Shown: positions 47,000 through 59,908 of the stretch, piece after piece
Layout of the letters: every line of letters begins with the position of its first letter
Position numbering within the stretch: position 1 is the first letter of the stretch
From: Sindora glabra
Lineage: Eukaryota > Streptophyta > Magnoliopsida > Fabales > Fabaceae
Assembly (NCBI GenBank): GCA_020226215.1
Contig: CM035230.1
Location: 3,805,501-3,869,500 of the forward strand
DNA: 64,000 nucleotides
Direction of reading: 5' to 3'
Translations under genes and position numbers: made by a program
The notes under the pieces: generated by a model
The model's input: only the letters and a program-made list of their open reading frames with translations
The model's database searches: none
Told to the model about the DNA's origin: nothing

Positions 47000-49189
47000 T
47001 ACTGAGGTATGCACCTAAAAACTAACATTACAATAATTTCAATGTTTAAAAAATTCTATTGCCAAAATATTAATGACAAACTCCATTCAATCACAAAAGT
47101 TAGCATCAAATAACAATTTTCTAATGAACTTTGGAATCCATCACTATAACCCATAATTAAAAAGTTAAAATTACTACAAAATTTATTTTTAAAACTAACC
47201 AAATAATTATACAATGAATATATTCTATCATTATAAATAATTTTAAAAAATAACTAAAATTTCAATGCTAAACTAGTTATTATTTTTTGAACATAAAGAT
47301 TATTTTGTCATTAAATCCATCATTAAATTAAAAAATTATGTGCTATTAATTTAATCATTACTTGAAAAAAGAATCAAAATGTACTTATTGTCTTGTAAGT
47401 TTAAATAATGCCCATAACTTTTATTTGGTTCAAAATTTCCCCCTAACTTTCAAATATTAAAAAAAATGTTGGATTTATGTTAACAAAGTCTGTCAAAGAG
47501 TGGAAGTGATAGAAAAATGCATGATAAATGTAAATTTGATGTGTAATCATTTTCTAAAAAACAAAATGTACTTTTTCTATCTAACTTTTCCTCAAATTTC
47601 AATTTTGCTCCCTAACTTTTGTTCGGTTTAATTTTTCCTTTTAATGTTAAAAAATTGAGGGATACAAATATAAAGGAATATTATAAATATAAAGTTATAA
47701 ATATACTATATGCATAAAAAATTTCAATGAAACTTGTCATCAAAGTGCTTTAAATTTTGAAAAGTCTTAATTCAAGATGCTTTCTTAAATATACTATCAC
47801 AGATAGTTAGACTTTCATCAAATTTCAAGCATATAAAAGCAAATACATAAATTAATAATAATATAGGTATGTATATGCAAAGGGAGCCTTTCATAGATTT
47901 TAGATTACAAGTCTACTCTCCAAGCCATAACTCATCTAAGGAGATGAAGAACTAGCTAGATTTATCAATAACATAAACTAGCTTTATGTTTGATTAAGAT
48001 TTACCTAACAAAATCAAAATCTATATGAGGTAGCAAAGGAAATACTTGTAACACAAGAGAAATGGCTTTGCACTTTTCCTTAACCATATGATGATGTATT
48101 CTTTGCAATGCAACTAGGTTACATGAGAGATTTACAACATAAAATTTCAAAACTCTTATGAAATATTTAGTTGTCAAGGGAAGTTTTTTTAACTAGTCCT
48201 ATAACGATTATAAAGGAACATTGGGAAGCAACTACATCCAATCAAGCTACTGAAATCAGGACATAAAACATTCAATTTAAATTGGATCATAACTATAAGA
48301 GTACAATGATATTAAGTGATGATATGTCACCCTTCCATCCCTATCATTTGCTACCCCTTAACTACTAACAAATGTTGAAGTTGAAACTAGTACAAATAGG
48401 AGTGCAAGCTTAAGGGTTTAATAGATAACAAATACTATCTATAATTAGATTGCAAAAAGGGTTAACAAAATGATACTTTAGGTTATTATCTAACAATTAG
48501 GCTAATGACAAGCTATATAAGAATTTTTTTTATGGCATTGGTAATTTATAGTCATTACTTATAATGGATGTGTAATCATTATTCTATATACCTAGATAGA
48601 CTGACCTTCATTTGCTTAGCCAATTTAGTTAGTTCTTTTTTATCACATTAGCACAATTTTTAGTAAAACATAGACAATTGCATTTCTAAACACAATTAAT
48701 ACCATCGTTAAAAGAGATTTAAAGCTCAATCAAGAAGATTTAATCTACAAATGCAAAGGGCATAGTGTAGGAAAATTTGAAATGTTAAACTTTCTAAGTG
48801 TAAGAAATAATAGATTCTCACATAATATAAAATAAGGAAAGTAACCATAAAAGAAATAATCTAAGTAGGTTACTGGATGTTGTAACAAGAACATGATATG
48901 TGTTAAGTGACTTGTCATTTTACCATATCCAAAAAAATGACATGTAACTTTTATGTCATATTTACGATTAAGCATAGTTTAGTTTCTAGCAATTTAACCA
49001 AAAATTTCTAATTGAACCAATCAGTTTAATTTTTAGTGAAAGTAATCTAATATCAATTGTCTTTTACTCTACAATCAAAATTAATTGAGTTCATAAATTT
49101 TTTTTAGGTTCAAGTAAGCTATTTTAGTTTGTTATTTACACAAAGATCTTGATAACTTTTGAATTTTTTAGTCAACTATGTCAAAAAGT
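47000..49189. other. No gene recognised
   Basis: AT-rich sequence left of the truncated Tekay LTR. 'CCCTAACTTT' type phrases recur at 47441 and 47610 within a diverged repeat (47380-47660). Nothing else can be assigned, and the left part expected of the Tekay 3' LTR is not here. Confidence 0.4.
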
Positions 49190-50316
49190 CCAATTGAATG
49201 AACTACCTATAAAAGATCAAATAACTCTTGACAATTTTGCTTCTAAACTCAACATAGTCCTATTGTCATCTTTTTATAGAAAGACTTAATAAACTTAGTT
49301 TCACATCCATAATGGCTGAAATCATCAAATTCTTTATCTTTCATAAGAAAACTCAATAAAACAAGGGATAGTTGTTGCACACCTCAACTTTTTGACCCTT
49401 TAACTTTTAGAAGCCTTTTAAAGCAATAAAGAACAACCTCAATATAATAAACCAAATTTTTAGAGATTCTAGAAAGAAAGTTATCATGAAAACTTAAAGA
49501 AAATGGAGGAAAACTCAAGTTATCCTACAAGAATTTGATGAAACCTCTTGAAAAGCATCTTGAGAATTGTTAGAAATTGAAAAATCTACTAAAGAGAACC
49601 TTAAAGAAGTCATAGTTTTGGCTAGAAAAGGAGTAGGAGAAATGTGCAATTTTGACATCCAAAAGCCTTATATATAAGTCCTAAGATTTCCATTATAAAC
49701 CATAATTTTTTCTTTTTATTTTCTTGTAAAATTTTCTTTGATAATGATAGAGCACATGGGGTATGATTTTACTTGCTTAAGTTAGAAGGTAATTTCCAAA
49801 ATCCACTAAAATTTGGCCAAATTAATAACTTCTAGAAATACATACAAATAAATGCCCTTAGTTTTTCACTTATTTAACAAATTATCATAAGGTTTTTTCT
49901 TTCTTTTTTAACAAAATTAAGCCTTGTTAGGGGCTTATTTTTCTATTTTCAAAAATCATATTTGGGCCTTAAAAAGTTAGGCTAAGTCAATTCAAATAAG
50001 TTAAGATGATTTATTTCAATTTTAGCCCTAAATCTTTAGGTTTTCAGGTTACCCTAATTGATTTTAGGCTATTTGGACCCCCTAATTTCCTATTGGGTTT
50101 TCAAGAAATTTTCCCAAACTTAATGTTGGGATTTTAGTAATATTTTGACTTATACTAATGCCTAATATAATTTTTACAAAAATTCTAACTAGATGAACCC
50201 TCAAACTATCTCTATGATTTACTTGAATTTCACCAAATTACCTTACTAGCTTTCAATTAGAGTAATTTCTATTCTAATTTCCTTCTTAGACTTTCTTACT
50301 CTAGTGGGGCATTACA
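49190..50316 (-). repeat. Tekay 3' LTR, truncated
   Basis: Matches 56840-58027 (for example ACATCCATAATGGCT near 49300 and ATGCCTAATATAATTTTTAC near 50157), with a deletion of roughly 100 bases near 49285 relative to the 5' LTR. It ends GGGGCATTACA at 50316. About 1.7 kb at the far end of the LTR is missing; similarity fades near 49190. Confidence 0.85.
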
Positions 50317-50330
50317 AGTTCTCCCCCTTA
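50317..50330 (-). other. Tekay polypurine tract
   Basis: The minus strand reads TAAGGGGGAGAACT, abutting the LTR start TGTAATGCCCC. Confidence 0.9.
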
Positions 50331-50399
50331 AAGAAAATTCATTCTTGAATTTTTAAAGAATCAGATGGTAATTAACAGTATTGTCTATGACTTATAAAT

Positions 50400-51800
50400 A
50401 AATCTTAGGTAAAATTTACCAAATAAGGTCAGATGCTTTTCTTTTATATCTTTTTCTAATTCCTATGTAGCTTATTGTGCATCATGCTTTTCCTATATTA
50501 CTTTCACCCTTCGAATCTCTTTGGAATATAACTTTCTCACTTGTTTGCCTACAATTTGCACAGGTTGCTCTTCATAGACTAACTTTTGATCTAATTCTAC
50601 TAGTACTTCCTTCCACATATGAGATTCATATGGAACATATTTCCTCTACATTGATACATGAAAAATTAGATGAATTTCTTTCATAGTTTTCAATAGTTCT
50701 AGTTAATAGGTAACCTTTCCTATTCATTTGGTCATTATATAAGGACTTACATACCTTGGGCTTGACTTTCCATTCTTTCTAAATCTCATTATTCCTTTTA
50801 TTAATGAAAATTTTAAGAACAAATAATCACCTACTTGGAATTCCAATTCTCTTCTTTTGTTGTTCGCATAAGATTTATGCTAACTTTAAGCTATTTGTAA
50901 TTTTTCTTTGATGATTCAAACCTTATTAATAACTTCCTCTAGTAAGTTAGAATCAATCATTTTAGTTTTGCTTGGTTCAAATGATCTAATAGGTGATATG
51001 CATTTCCTACCATATAAAGCTTTGAATAGAGCCATCTATATAATGGTATGGTAACTATTGTTATATGCAAATTTCATCAATGGTAAGTGTTTGTTCTAGC
51101 TCCCCTTAAAATCTATTGTACAAGTTTTAAGCATATCTTCTAAAGTCTATATGGTCCTTTTAGATTGTCCGTCAATTTGTGGATGAAATGTTGTATTGAA
51201 TCATAATTAAGTACCCAATATCTCTTAAAATGATTGCCAGAATTGAGAGGTAAATTGTTATCCTCGATCTGAAATGATTATGAGTGATATATCATGTAAC
51301 GGAATAATTTTATTCATGTACAATTATGTATATTGCAATGTGGTGTATGTCATTTTTACTAAAAGGAAATGTGTAGTCTTCGTAATAAGATCCATTTTTA
51401 CCTATACAAAATCATACCATTTATTGGTTGTGTCAATCCAACTATATAGTCCATCATAATACTATCTTATTTCCATTAAGGAATGTAAATGTTTTGACAA
51501 AGTCTTGCCGGGTATTGATGATCTACTTTTACATATTGATAGGTCAAGCATTCGATCACATACTCTTGCACATCTTTCTTTATTCCATCCTACTAATACA
51601 CATTCTTCAAATCTTGATACATCTTTATTGCATTGGGATACATCGTATAACACAATTCATGGGCTCTTTGTAATATTTCGTTTCTCAGAATTGTAGGCAC
51701 CTATAATCAATTTCAATTTTTATCACTTCTTTTTCATTCATCATAAGGTTAGTCTTCTTTTCATTTATAACTTTGTTCTTTAGTTGCTCATATTAAGGAC
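50400..51800 (-). pseudogene. Tekay integrase and chromodomain
   Basis: Integrase joins the cDNA into the host chromosome; the chromodomain directs it to modified histones. On the minus strand at about 51300-51165 I read HDISLIIISDRG (one of the catalytic aspartates), TSQFWQSF and FNTTFHPQIDGQS, the DD(35)E core region with its usual spacing. Between 50610 and 50428 the frame reads YEEQPVQIVGKQVRKLYSKE, then IRRVKVI, stop, EKHDAQ, stop, AT, stop, ELEKDIKEKH. This is a chromodomain of the Tekay type (normal wording VKVLW..H..EEATWE.E..M). The tryptophans of the chromodomain cage are replaced by stops. Frameshifts and stops run throughout. Confidence 0.85.
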
Positions 51801-51817
51801 CTTCTTTTTGGACTACT

Positions 51818-53298
51818 TTAATTTGACCTATTATAATAGAATGCACCATTATAAAAGCTAAATCTGCACTTTAGTTTCCTTTTAACTCTTTTCTTTTTAC
51901 CTTTGGGAGCTTTCCATCTTAAGGTGCAAGTAACTACATTAATCTTGCTTGGATGATATTGAATAGAGCAATCATAATCATTCATAATCTCTATCCACCT
52001 TTTTCGTCTCATATTAATGTTTTTTTGCTCAAAATATACTTGAGGCTTTTATGATTTGTACAAATTTCATAAGTAGTTCCATATAAATAATGTCTCTATG
52101 TTTTCAAAGTAAACACTACAATTGTCATTTCCAAGTCATGAATAGAATAATTCATCATATATTTCTTCAATTGGCAAGATGCATAACCTAACACTCTACC
52201 TTGCTGCATTAAAACACAACCTAGTCTTTCTTTGGGTGCATCACAATACATTGTATATCTTTTTACACTATTAGACAATGCTGGGTAGAAATTAAACATT
52301 CTTTCAAATTTTGAAAACTCTTATCGTAATCATCATTCCACACAAATGTGACCCTTTTATGAATTAACTTGGTTAGTGATGCAGTTATTTTTAAGAAGTC
52401 CTTTACAAATCTTCTACAGTATTTGGCCAACCTATGAAAACTATACATTTCCATCACTTTGGATGGTCATGACCATTTAAGCATAGCTTCAGTCTTTTGA
52501 GGATCTACTTGTATTCTTTATTGTGACACTACATGGTCTAGAAAATGCAATTTTAAAATCCAAAATTCACACTTTGAAAATTTAGCATACAACTTATGCT
52601 CTTTCAATGTTTATAATATGATTCTTAAATGTTACATATGCTTCTTTTTGCTTCTGGAATATACCAAGATATCATCAATAAATACAATGATAAATTTATC
52701 TAATAAAGGCTTGAAAACATAATTTATCAAATCTATAAATGCTGTAGGGGCATTAGCTAATCCAAATGACATAACCAAGAACTCATAATGACCATGATGA
52801 GTAAGAAATACCATTTTCAAAATATCCTTCTTCCAAATTTTCAATTAATGGTAACCTAACTGCAAATTAATTTTTTAAAAAAATATTGAGATCCTTGATT
52901 AATTAAACAAGTCACCTATCTTTGGCAAGGAATACTGGTTCTTAATGGTAACTTTATCCAGCTACCGGTAATTGATATATAACCATAATGTGCCATCCTT
53001 TTTTTTTTGCAAATAGCACTGGTGCTCCCTATAATGATGTACTAGGTTGTATAAAACCTTTATCCAACAAGTCTTGTAATTGCTCCTTCAATTCCTTTAA
53101 TTCCACTAGTACCATTTGATAAGGTGCTATAAAAATTGGATCTATTCCAAGAATAGTTTCAATTATAAACTTAATTTTCCAATTTGGTGGTAACCCTAGT
53201 AGATCCTTAAGATAAACATCATGAAATTCTTTTACTATGGAAACTTCATCAATTCCCACATTTTTCTTTTCAACCTCCTTTATAGATGTTACCCACAC
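51818..53298 (-). pseudogene. Tekay RT and RNase H
   Basis: Minus strand, high to low. The N-terminal part of RT is at 53298-53029: VKEFHDVYLKDLLGLPPNW, APYQMVLVELKELKEQLQDL, DKGFIQPSTS. The palm at 52844-52632 reads [20 protein letters not shown], then [20 protein letters not shown], which keeps the catalytic xxDD (FIDD). The thumb is at 52457-52263 (FHRLAKYCRRFVKDFLKITA). RNase H is at 52299-52096: YCDAPKERLGCVLMQQGRVL, YASCQLKKYMMNYSIHDLEM. The RNase H end is at 52012-51818: RRKRWIEIMNDYDCSIQYHP. The pieces are in several frames, so the protein is broken, but the order and spacing are normal for Tekay. Confidence 0.9.
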
Positions 53299-53810
53299 AA
53301 TGCATATTTTATCTATAAGTTTTTAAACTTTCATACATGACATGAAAGTAAGCATCCCTACCTTCTTTTCACCTTGAAATACTTGAACTTCTTTCCTTTG
53401 CAATTGATAATGATAATAATCAATCAAATATGATATTTTGATAACCAATCCATCTTTAGAATTATATCATAATCCCCTATCTCTAGCATGATTAAATCAA
53501 TTGAAGTTGAATGTTTCTCTATCCATATCATAAACCCTTTAACATTATAGGTTGTAAACATGACTTCCCCCATAAGTGTATTTACTAGTAAAGGTTTACC
53601 TAATTCATCTAATGGCTTTCAAATCTTAATTGCTAAATTTCTAGATATAAATGAATGTGTAACACTAGGATTAAATAACACTTTTACTAGAAAATTTACA
53701 ACTAAAATAGTACCTGTCATCACTACATTAAAAGCTTGTGCCTTACGGCATGCCATAGCAAAAACCCTTACTTAGGCCTTAGCTAACTTCTTCTTTTTAT
53801 TTTTCATATT
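53299..53810 (-). pseudogene. Tekay protease remnant
   Basis: The minus frame reads GTILVVNFLVKVLFNPSVTHSF, with the aspartic protease DSGA motif changed to NPSV. It then reads LDELGKPLLVNTLMGEVMF, IEKHSTSIDLIMLEIGDYD and ILKMDWLSKYH, the conserved flap and 'I(L/I)GMDWL' region. Catalytic D is lost. Stops follow after YH. Between protease and RT lies the usual short linker. Confidence 0.8.
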
Positions 53811-54950
53811 AGATGTTGTTGGCAATTTTGCCATGGTTATGTTCTAAGTAGGTTGCACTTAGGGTTAATGATGTTGCTCCCCTACTAAGTAAATGAGCAC
53901 TTATAAACTTGATGCCCCTTCTATCCATGTCTAAAACAAGATCTGTACTATCCAAAACCACTAATGTCGCATTAGAGACAAAGAGAGGGTCAATTGGGTA
54001 GGTTTGGGAATGAATAGTTCCTATTAGAGACATTAGGACTAATTTTGAATTTGCTATTAGGAGCTTTTCACTTGAAACTTCCTTGATCTTGTAATCTTTT
54101 TCTTTTAGTTGACTTATTTCTAGCTAGCACATTCTAAGTAGTTATAACTTTTCCTATATCTTTGCCATTTCCTCCCTAAAACTTTATCTTCCTTATTCAC
54201 AAACTTGCTCCTCTACTTTGTCTCTCTTTGGTGCACAACTATGCTTTAATTGCCTGATCCAAGGCTTATTTATATGTTGTACCATTCGAAATGTCCACCT
54301 AATCATAAAAATAATCTTGAAGACTATAAACAAACTAGTTCACTTTAGCTTTCTTTATGTGCACAAAGTGTTTTGTATATTGGGATAATCAAGAAAATTG
54401 TGCATTATATTAAGCTATTGTCATGGACCCTTAAGTAAATCTTTCAAATTCATAAGCCTCTACCTTATGGATGCTTGGTGATAAAAACTTATCAATTAGT
54501 TTATCTTAAAACTATCTCTAGGTAATTGGTTCATCGTAGCAACTATAGGTTTAATATTATGAATATACCAAAAATAAGCCATATCTTCTAGTTAATAACC
54601 CACTAATTTGACCATCATATTTTCACTACACCTTAACATTTTACAAGTTCTTTCTATCTGATCTATGAATTAATAAAGATGTTTTATTGGATTTGTGCAA
54701 TCATACCTTAGGAGGTTTAATCTTTGAAACTCATGCACCATTTATAATTGAAGATAATGGGGAAACTTGTTACCTAAATGCTAATGGGGCTAGAGGTGGA
54801 ATAAAAGTGTTCTAGTTTTGGCTTAAAACTTTTTCTAGATTTTTCGGAGGTATATTTGTAGAAGTTTCATGCTTTGACACTTTCAAAGGTGCTTTAGTAT
54901 ATTTTTAGGGAATTATAGCTTGATTTTGGTTTTTTTTAGCCATAATTCTA
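53811..54950 (-). pseudogene. Tekay gag remnant
   Basis: The minus strand around 54500-54370 reads LIDKFLSPSIHKVEAYEFER, FT, stop, GSMTIA, stop, YNAQFS, stop, LSQYTKHFVH. This follows the retrotransposon gag pattern 'F..K..EF..L.QG.MTVAEY...F..LS.YAP'. A zinc knuckle is not clearly readable near 53900-54150. The frame at 54033-53809 gives no convincing domain. The start is not identifiable. Confidence 0.7.
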
Positions 54951-55120
54951 TATAATAGCTTTAACTAACAAACATTACTTCTTTAAAAGAGGAATAAAAA
55001 AAATAACTTATCCAGCTTCATGGATCCACCATGATTGACATTTATTCTTCTGTTAGCCTTGTATAGTTTCCATGATCTAATTGGGGCCTTTTCTAACTCT
55101 ATCATAAATAATTATCTAAG

Positions 55121-55138
55121 ACCATGTTCTAATAACAA
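55121..55138 (-). other. Tekay primer-binding site
   Basis: The minus strand near the LTR end reads TTGTTATTAGAACATGGTC, against the initiator-Met type TTGGTATCAGAGCATGGTC: three differences, placed a few bases from the LTR end TCATGACA. Confidence 0.8.
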
Positions 55139-55142
55139 CTTT

Positions 55143-58027
55143 GTCATGACCTGATTCTTAAGTACTTTGACTAAGATGAAGATACTTGACTAGTATTATT
55201 ATACTAACTGGTTATCCTTACAAACTTTAAGACATTCTTGACTTATCTACTTTCAAAACTTTACTAAAATTGTAGATATAACCACTTGTGAAAATTAATT
55301 TTTACTTTTACACACATAAAAAAGTTGAAAACATAAATTACATATATTAAATAATATTTATACAAAAATGTACAATTTTTTTGGAAAAATATAACTTTGT
55401 ATATAATACTATTAGAAGAAAAAGTTTTTAATTAGGGCACCATAAAATACTATATGGAAGGTTCTTAGAAGTGAAAGGAGGTTCATGTATAGATGTTAGT
55501 CATCCTTGTGAGATCCAAGCTCTATATCTATAAATAAAAATTTAATAGAGTGTAAGTATTGGAAAGACTTAATGGTGGTTACTCCTTTATTTTTCTTAGA
55601 GAGTTTTTGCCATAATAAATCATATATAAATATAGTAATATAAAATAATAAATGATCAATGCTCGTATGTATATTGTTTACAAAGCTTATTAAATAGAAT
55701 GGTAGTAGTTGGTATACAAGTTTTTTCTTATATCTTTGGTCTAGTCGTATCCCCTATTACTCTTGGCATAAGGCATCCTGCCTTATCCTTCTAACCTTTA
55801 CTATTTCTCTCTTTCTCTACAAAGGATGTAAAACTCCTCCCACAAATCAAATTTTAGATGAGTAATATCAAGATGCTAGTTATAGCATCAATTACTCATT
55901 TTATTCATTTCTTAGGGTATGGCTAAAGTACTAACCATGCCATAAAATTTTTAACATTCTCGTACATATTCAAATTTCATCATCACATGACATTCTATCC
56001 AAGGTTGATACATAACCTTTTCAAGCTAATGACAACACTTAAATTCCTTTGAATAACTCATAATTTATAACTTAAACATCATCAAATGTATCACAAATCT
56101 CATTGCTTGCGATATTTTTCAATAAGAAGTATCAAATATTAAGCATGCTAGGTAGTATAGATACTCCCAAGATTCAATGGCTTTTGGGCTTCCAAATCAT
56201 CTTAATTTTTTACCTAATCCTTTTAACACACTATTATATATCAAACATCAATTTTCTTATAATTTCATTACCCTCGGGCACTTTTCATATAGTACCAGAA
56301 CAAGGAATTTTAAAACAAGATAATACTTGAGCAATTGAAATAAAAGCCTCTTTCCAATTTCCATATCACTTCTAATTGTAATCAAATTTTGTTTTAACAT
56401 TCCTAACATGTTAAATGATGAAGAACCTTAATTATTTCACAAAAATTACTATTTATGCAAAACTAAAAACATAAAATTGCTAATGTTAGGCAGATTTGAA
56501 GTTATTGTGGAAAAGGAGATTTCTTAGCATCCAAATCAACTACATTTGCCACCATATTTTTATGTAAGCTTACTAACATGTTAATAATCAAATAATATCA
56601 ATTAATTTAATCTTTCTCAATAAAATTATTTCCCAAACAATACCAAACCCTAGAGCACGGAATCTAGAATTCTGTTTTGCGTTCTTATAACCAAACCCCT
56701 TCTTACATCACTTTTCATAACTCTAAAATTTTTTAGAAATTTATAATTCTTTCTACACCTATTCTAACACTATTTGAGACATAAAAATATCAAAAATTAA
56801 ATTTTTAGCAATTTCTAAACCTTGATTCCATAGAGTAATAGAAAATAGAGCATTATCCACTCTTAATAGTTTTGCTTCTGAATTCAACCTAATCCTATAA
56901 TTAGCTTTTTAAGGAAAGACTTAATGAATATTTTCCTATGCATCTTGATAGTATAACACCAATATTATCCTCATATCAACATTTATACAATATCAAAATC
57001 AAATCATATAGCACCATAACTTTGTTTCACATCCATAATGGCTAAAATGATCAAATTCTTCATCTTTTATGAGAAAACTCAATAAAACAAAGGATAGTTG
57101 TCACTTACCTCAACCTCTTGATCCTTTAATTTTTGAAAACCTTTTAGGGAAACAAAGAAGAACCTCATTGCAATAAACCAAATTTTTAGAGATTTTGGAA
57201 AGAAGGTAATCATGAAAACTTTAAAAAAATAAAGGAAGAATCAAGTTACCTTACAAGAATTTGATGAAACCTGTTAAAAAAGCCTCTTGGGAATTGTTAG
57301 AAATTGAAAAATCTAATCAAGGGAACACTAAATAATTCATGGTTATGGCTAATAAAGGAGTAGAAAAATGTGCAATTTTGACTCTCTGAAGCCTTATATA
57401 TAAGTTCTAATATTTCCTTCATAAACCCCTTTTTTTCTTTTTATTTTTTTGTAAATTTTTTTAATGATGATGGAGCACATGGGCATAGTTTTGCTGGCTT
57501 GAATTAGAAGATAATTTTCACAATCGACTAAAATTTATCCAAATCAATATCTTCTAGAAACATATACTATCAAAAGCCCTTAATTTCCTACTTATTCACC
57601 AAATTGCCATAAACTTTTTTTCTACAAATCAAGCTTTGTTTGGGTCTTATTTTTCTAGTTCCAAAAATCATATTTGGGCATAAAAAAGTTGGACTAAGTT
57701 AGCCCAAACAAGTTAAAATAGTTTATTTGAATTTTAGCCCTAAATCTCTAGGTTTTTGTATTACTCGAACCAATTTAGGGCTACTTGGGCCTTTAATTTC
57801 CTATTGAACTTTCATAAAATTTTTCTAAATTTAGTGTTAGGCTTTTAGTAATATTTTGATTCATACTGATGCCTAATATAATTTTTACAAAAATTCTAGT
57901 TAGATGAACCCTCAAACTATTTTTATGATTTTTTCGAATTTCATATGATTACCTTACCGGGTTTCTATTGGGATAATTTCTATTCTAATTTCTTTCTTAG
58001 ACTTTCTTACACTATTGGGGTGTTACA
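55143..58027 (-). repeat. Tekay 5' LTR (2885 bp)
   Basis: Plus strand TGTCATGACCTGATTC to TTGGGGTGTTACA, i.e. TGTAACACCCC ... TCATGACA on the sense strand. Matches the solo LTR 4203-7124 along its full length and 49190-50316 over its 3' 1.2 kb. It holds internal repeats of about 200 bases (ATGTTAATAATCAAA, TAACATGTTAAATGATG). Confidence 0.9.
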
Positions 58028-59908
58028 ACGAGCAGCATATGTCAAGACCCAACTTGGCTATGATCAACATAGGATTGTTCTTCCAATAATCTCATCATCC
58101 TATTTCCATACAATGGTAAACATAACAAAGATTTTATTCTTATCTTGCACTCATTCATTAGATGACATCCATATTTCATTCATTTTCGAGAATTTCATTA
58201 CACAACAATTAGTTTTCCAAATAGTTAAGTTAACTTATGGACTCTAACATTTGAGTACAAATTAGCCTAACTATGCAAATCATGGACTAATATTCATATC
58301 CTAGACATAAAAATAATTTAGCTTGCTATACTGCTTCATTCCATTATCCTACATATACAAATGTAACAAATTCTATACTTTGTTGCCAATTTGCCAAAAA
58401 ATGGCTAGAAGTAAGGTGTTTTACTTATTATAATGATAGAGGAGGAAGGTCCTTCTATATATCTAAAATGTTAGAATTAAAAAATAATAAGTATGAGACT
58501 TAATGAGGAATATTCTACCTATCAATCCATATAAATTAATTTAATAAAAATATAATAAAAGTGAAAGAGATATTAAGAAAGATTTCAAGCTTTTCTATTA
58601 TACGGACCTTGAATCAACAAACACTTATCCATTTGTCATATTTATGATCATGGTGTAGATAACTACCCATAGAGGTATCACTTATTATTCATGATAAAAG
58701 AAATTTCCAATATATGTCAATCATAAAAATAATAAATATACAAAATAAACAAATTTTCTCATTATACTTCTTAGTTAATCTTATCCCATACAATCTCTAA
58801 CTTTGTCCCTCCAAAGTTAGCCTTATCCCATATAATTATTGCACAAATCTTAGTGTTTTAATATATATCTCCATCTCACATTATCATTGTCATCCATGGT
58901 ATAATTTGCAATTCAAATCACTTATCATACACTTAATCATAACTAATTTCAATTTGGTTTACAGTATAATTTATGAGTCACAACACTACCATGCCTTTAT
59001 GCATGACAACAAAACTTTTCACAATTCACAAATGCATAAATATATCAAACCTTATCATATACTATGTATATCATGTTATAATATTCATACATATGCTTAA
59101 AGTGTGTTAAAATCCTTAACAATATATTTGTACATCAATTTCATGGTTAACTATGCATTTAAGAATTAAATGACAACTTTTAAATTTTTTAATTGGCTTT
59201 GTGAGAATGTCTAATGGGATGATGCCTTAGTCAGTATTTTTCTTAGCAAAGTAACAAAAGGAATGATTAGTTAGTTATATTAGCATACCTTGGCCATTTA
59301 TTAGGCTTAGATAGGCATGAGATGTACTAGAGATGAAGAGCTTTCATGATTATTAATTATAGGTAATTAGCCTATAGTCATTCTATGACATTATATGCTT
59401 TAATAAGCATTATATAAGCCTCTTATAAGGCTAAGGGATAAGTCTATGAGTCATCTCTGATTAGGCTAACTAGATATAAGGGCTTAGATTGCACTTGTTC
59501 GTACATACACTAGAAGATAACAACTATGTTCAACTAAACATGGTTTGGACAAATATTTTAGTCATTGTTAAATATAATAAAATAATAAAATATTACTTTA
59601 TCCAAAAGAAAAAAAATCCTAATAAGCTAAATCAAAACTTAAATAAATGATAAAAGTCATGCTTCCTCTATTCAAAATAGAAAAACTTGAAACATGATAT
59701 CCTTTAACTTTATTCCCAATTTTGATCTAAGTGAATTATTTCTAAACATATTGTAAAACAAGGGTATTAATAAATGGGCAATTATACCTTCTATGATAAC
59801 AAGCTAACATAAAACCATCTGTTCACTTTAGATTTATACTTTACTTAATCCTTACTAATAATTTGTTGTCCTTAAAATCATCCATGGTTTAAAAACCTAT
59901 GATCTTAT
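58028..59908. other. No gene recognised
   Basis: Right flank of the Tekay element. AT-rich, without recognisable coding or terminal repeats. Short open frames at 57945-58247 and 58906-59100 have no similarity that I can see. Confidence 0.4.

Larger units (their letters stand above)
49190..58027 (-). mobile_element. Tekay-type chromovirus, degenerate
   Basis: Ty3/gypsy element on the minus strand: 5' LTR 55143-58027, PBS 55121-55138, gag, protease, RT, RNase H, integrase and chromodomain (50428-54950), PPT 50317-50330, and a truncated 3' LTR 49190-50316. Tekay/Del assignment follows from the long LTR starting TGTAACACCCC, the gag-pol wording and the C-terminal chromodomain. Internal length is about 4.8 kb. 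Every domain has stops or frameshifts. The left end is truncated near 49190, so no target duplication can be read. Confidence 0.9.

Noticed and set aside
51274..51696. Cluster of plus-strand open frames
   Set aside because: Antisense to the Tekay integrase region, whose minus-strand motifs explain the sequence.
58906..59100. Open frame of 64 codons
   Set aside because: Low-complexity AT sequence with no recognisable domain.
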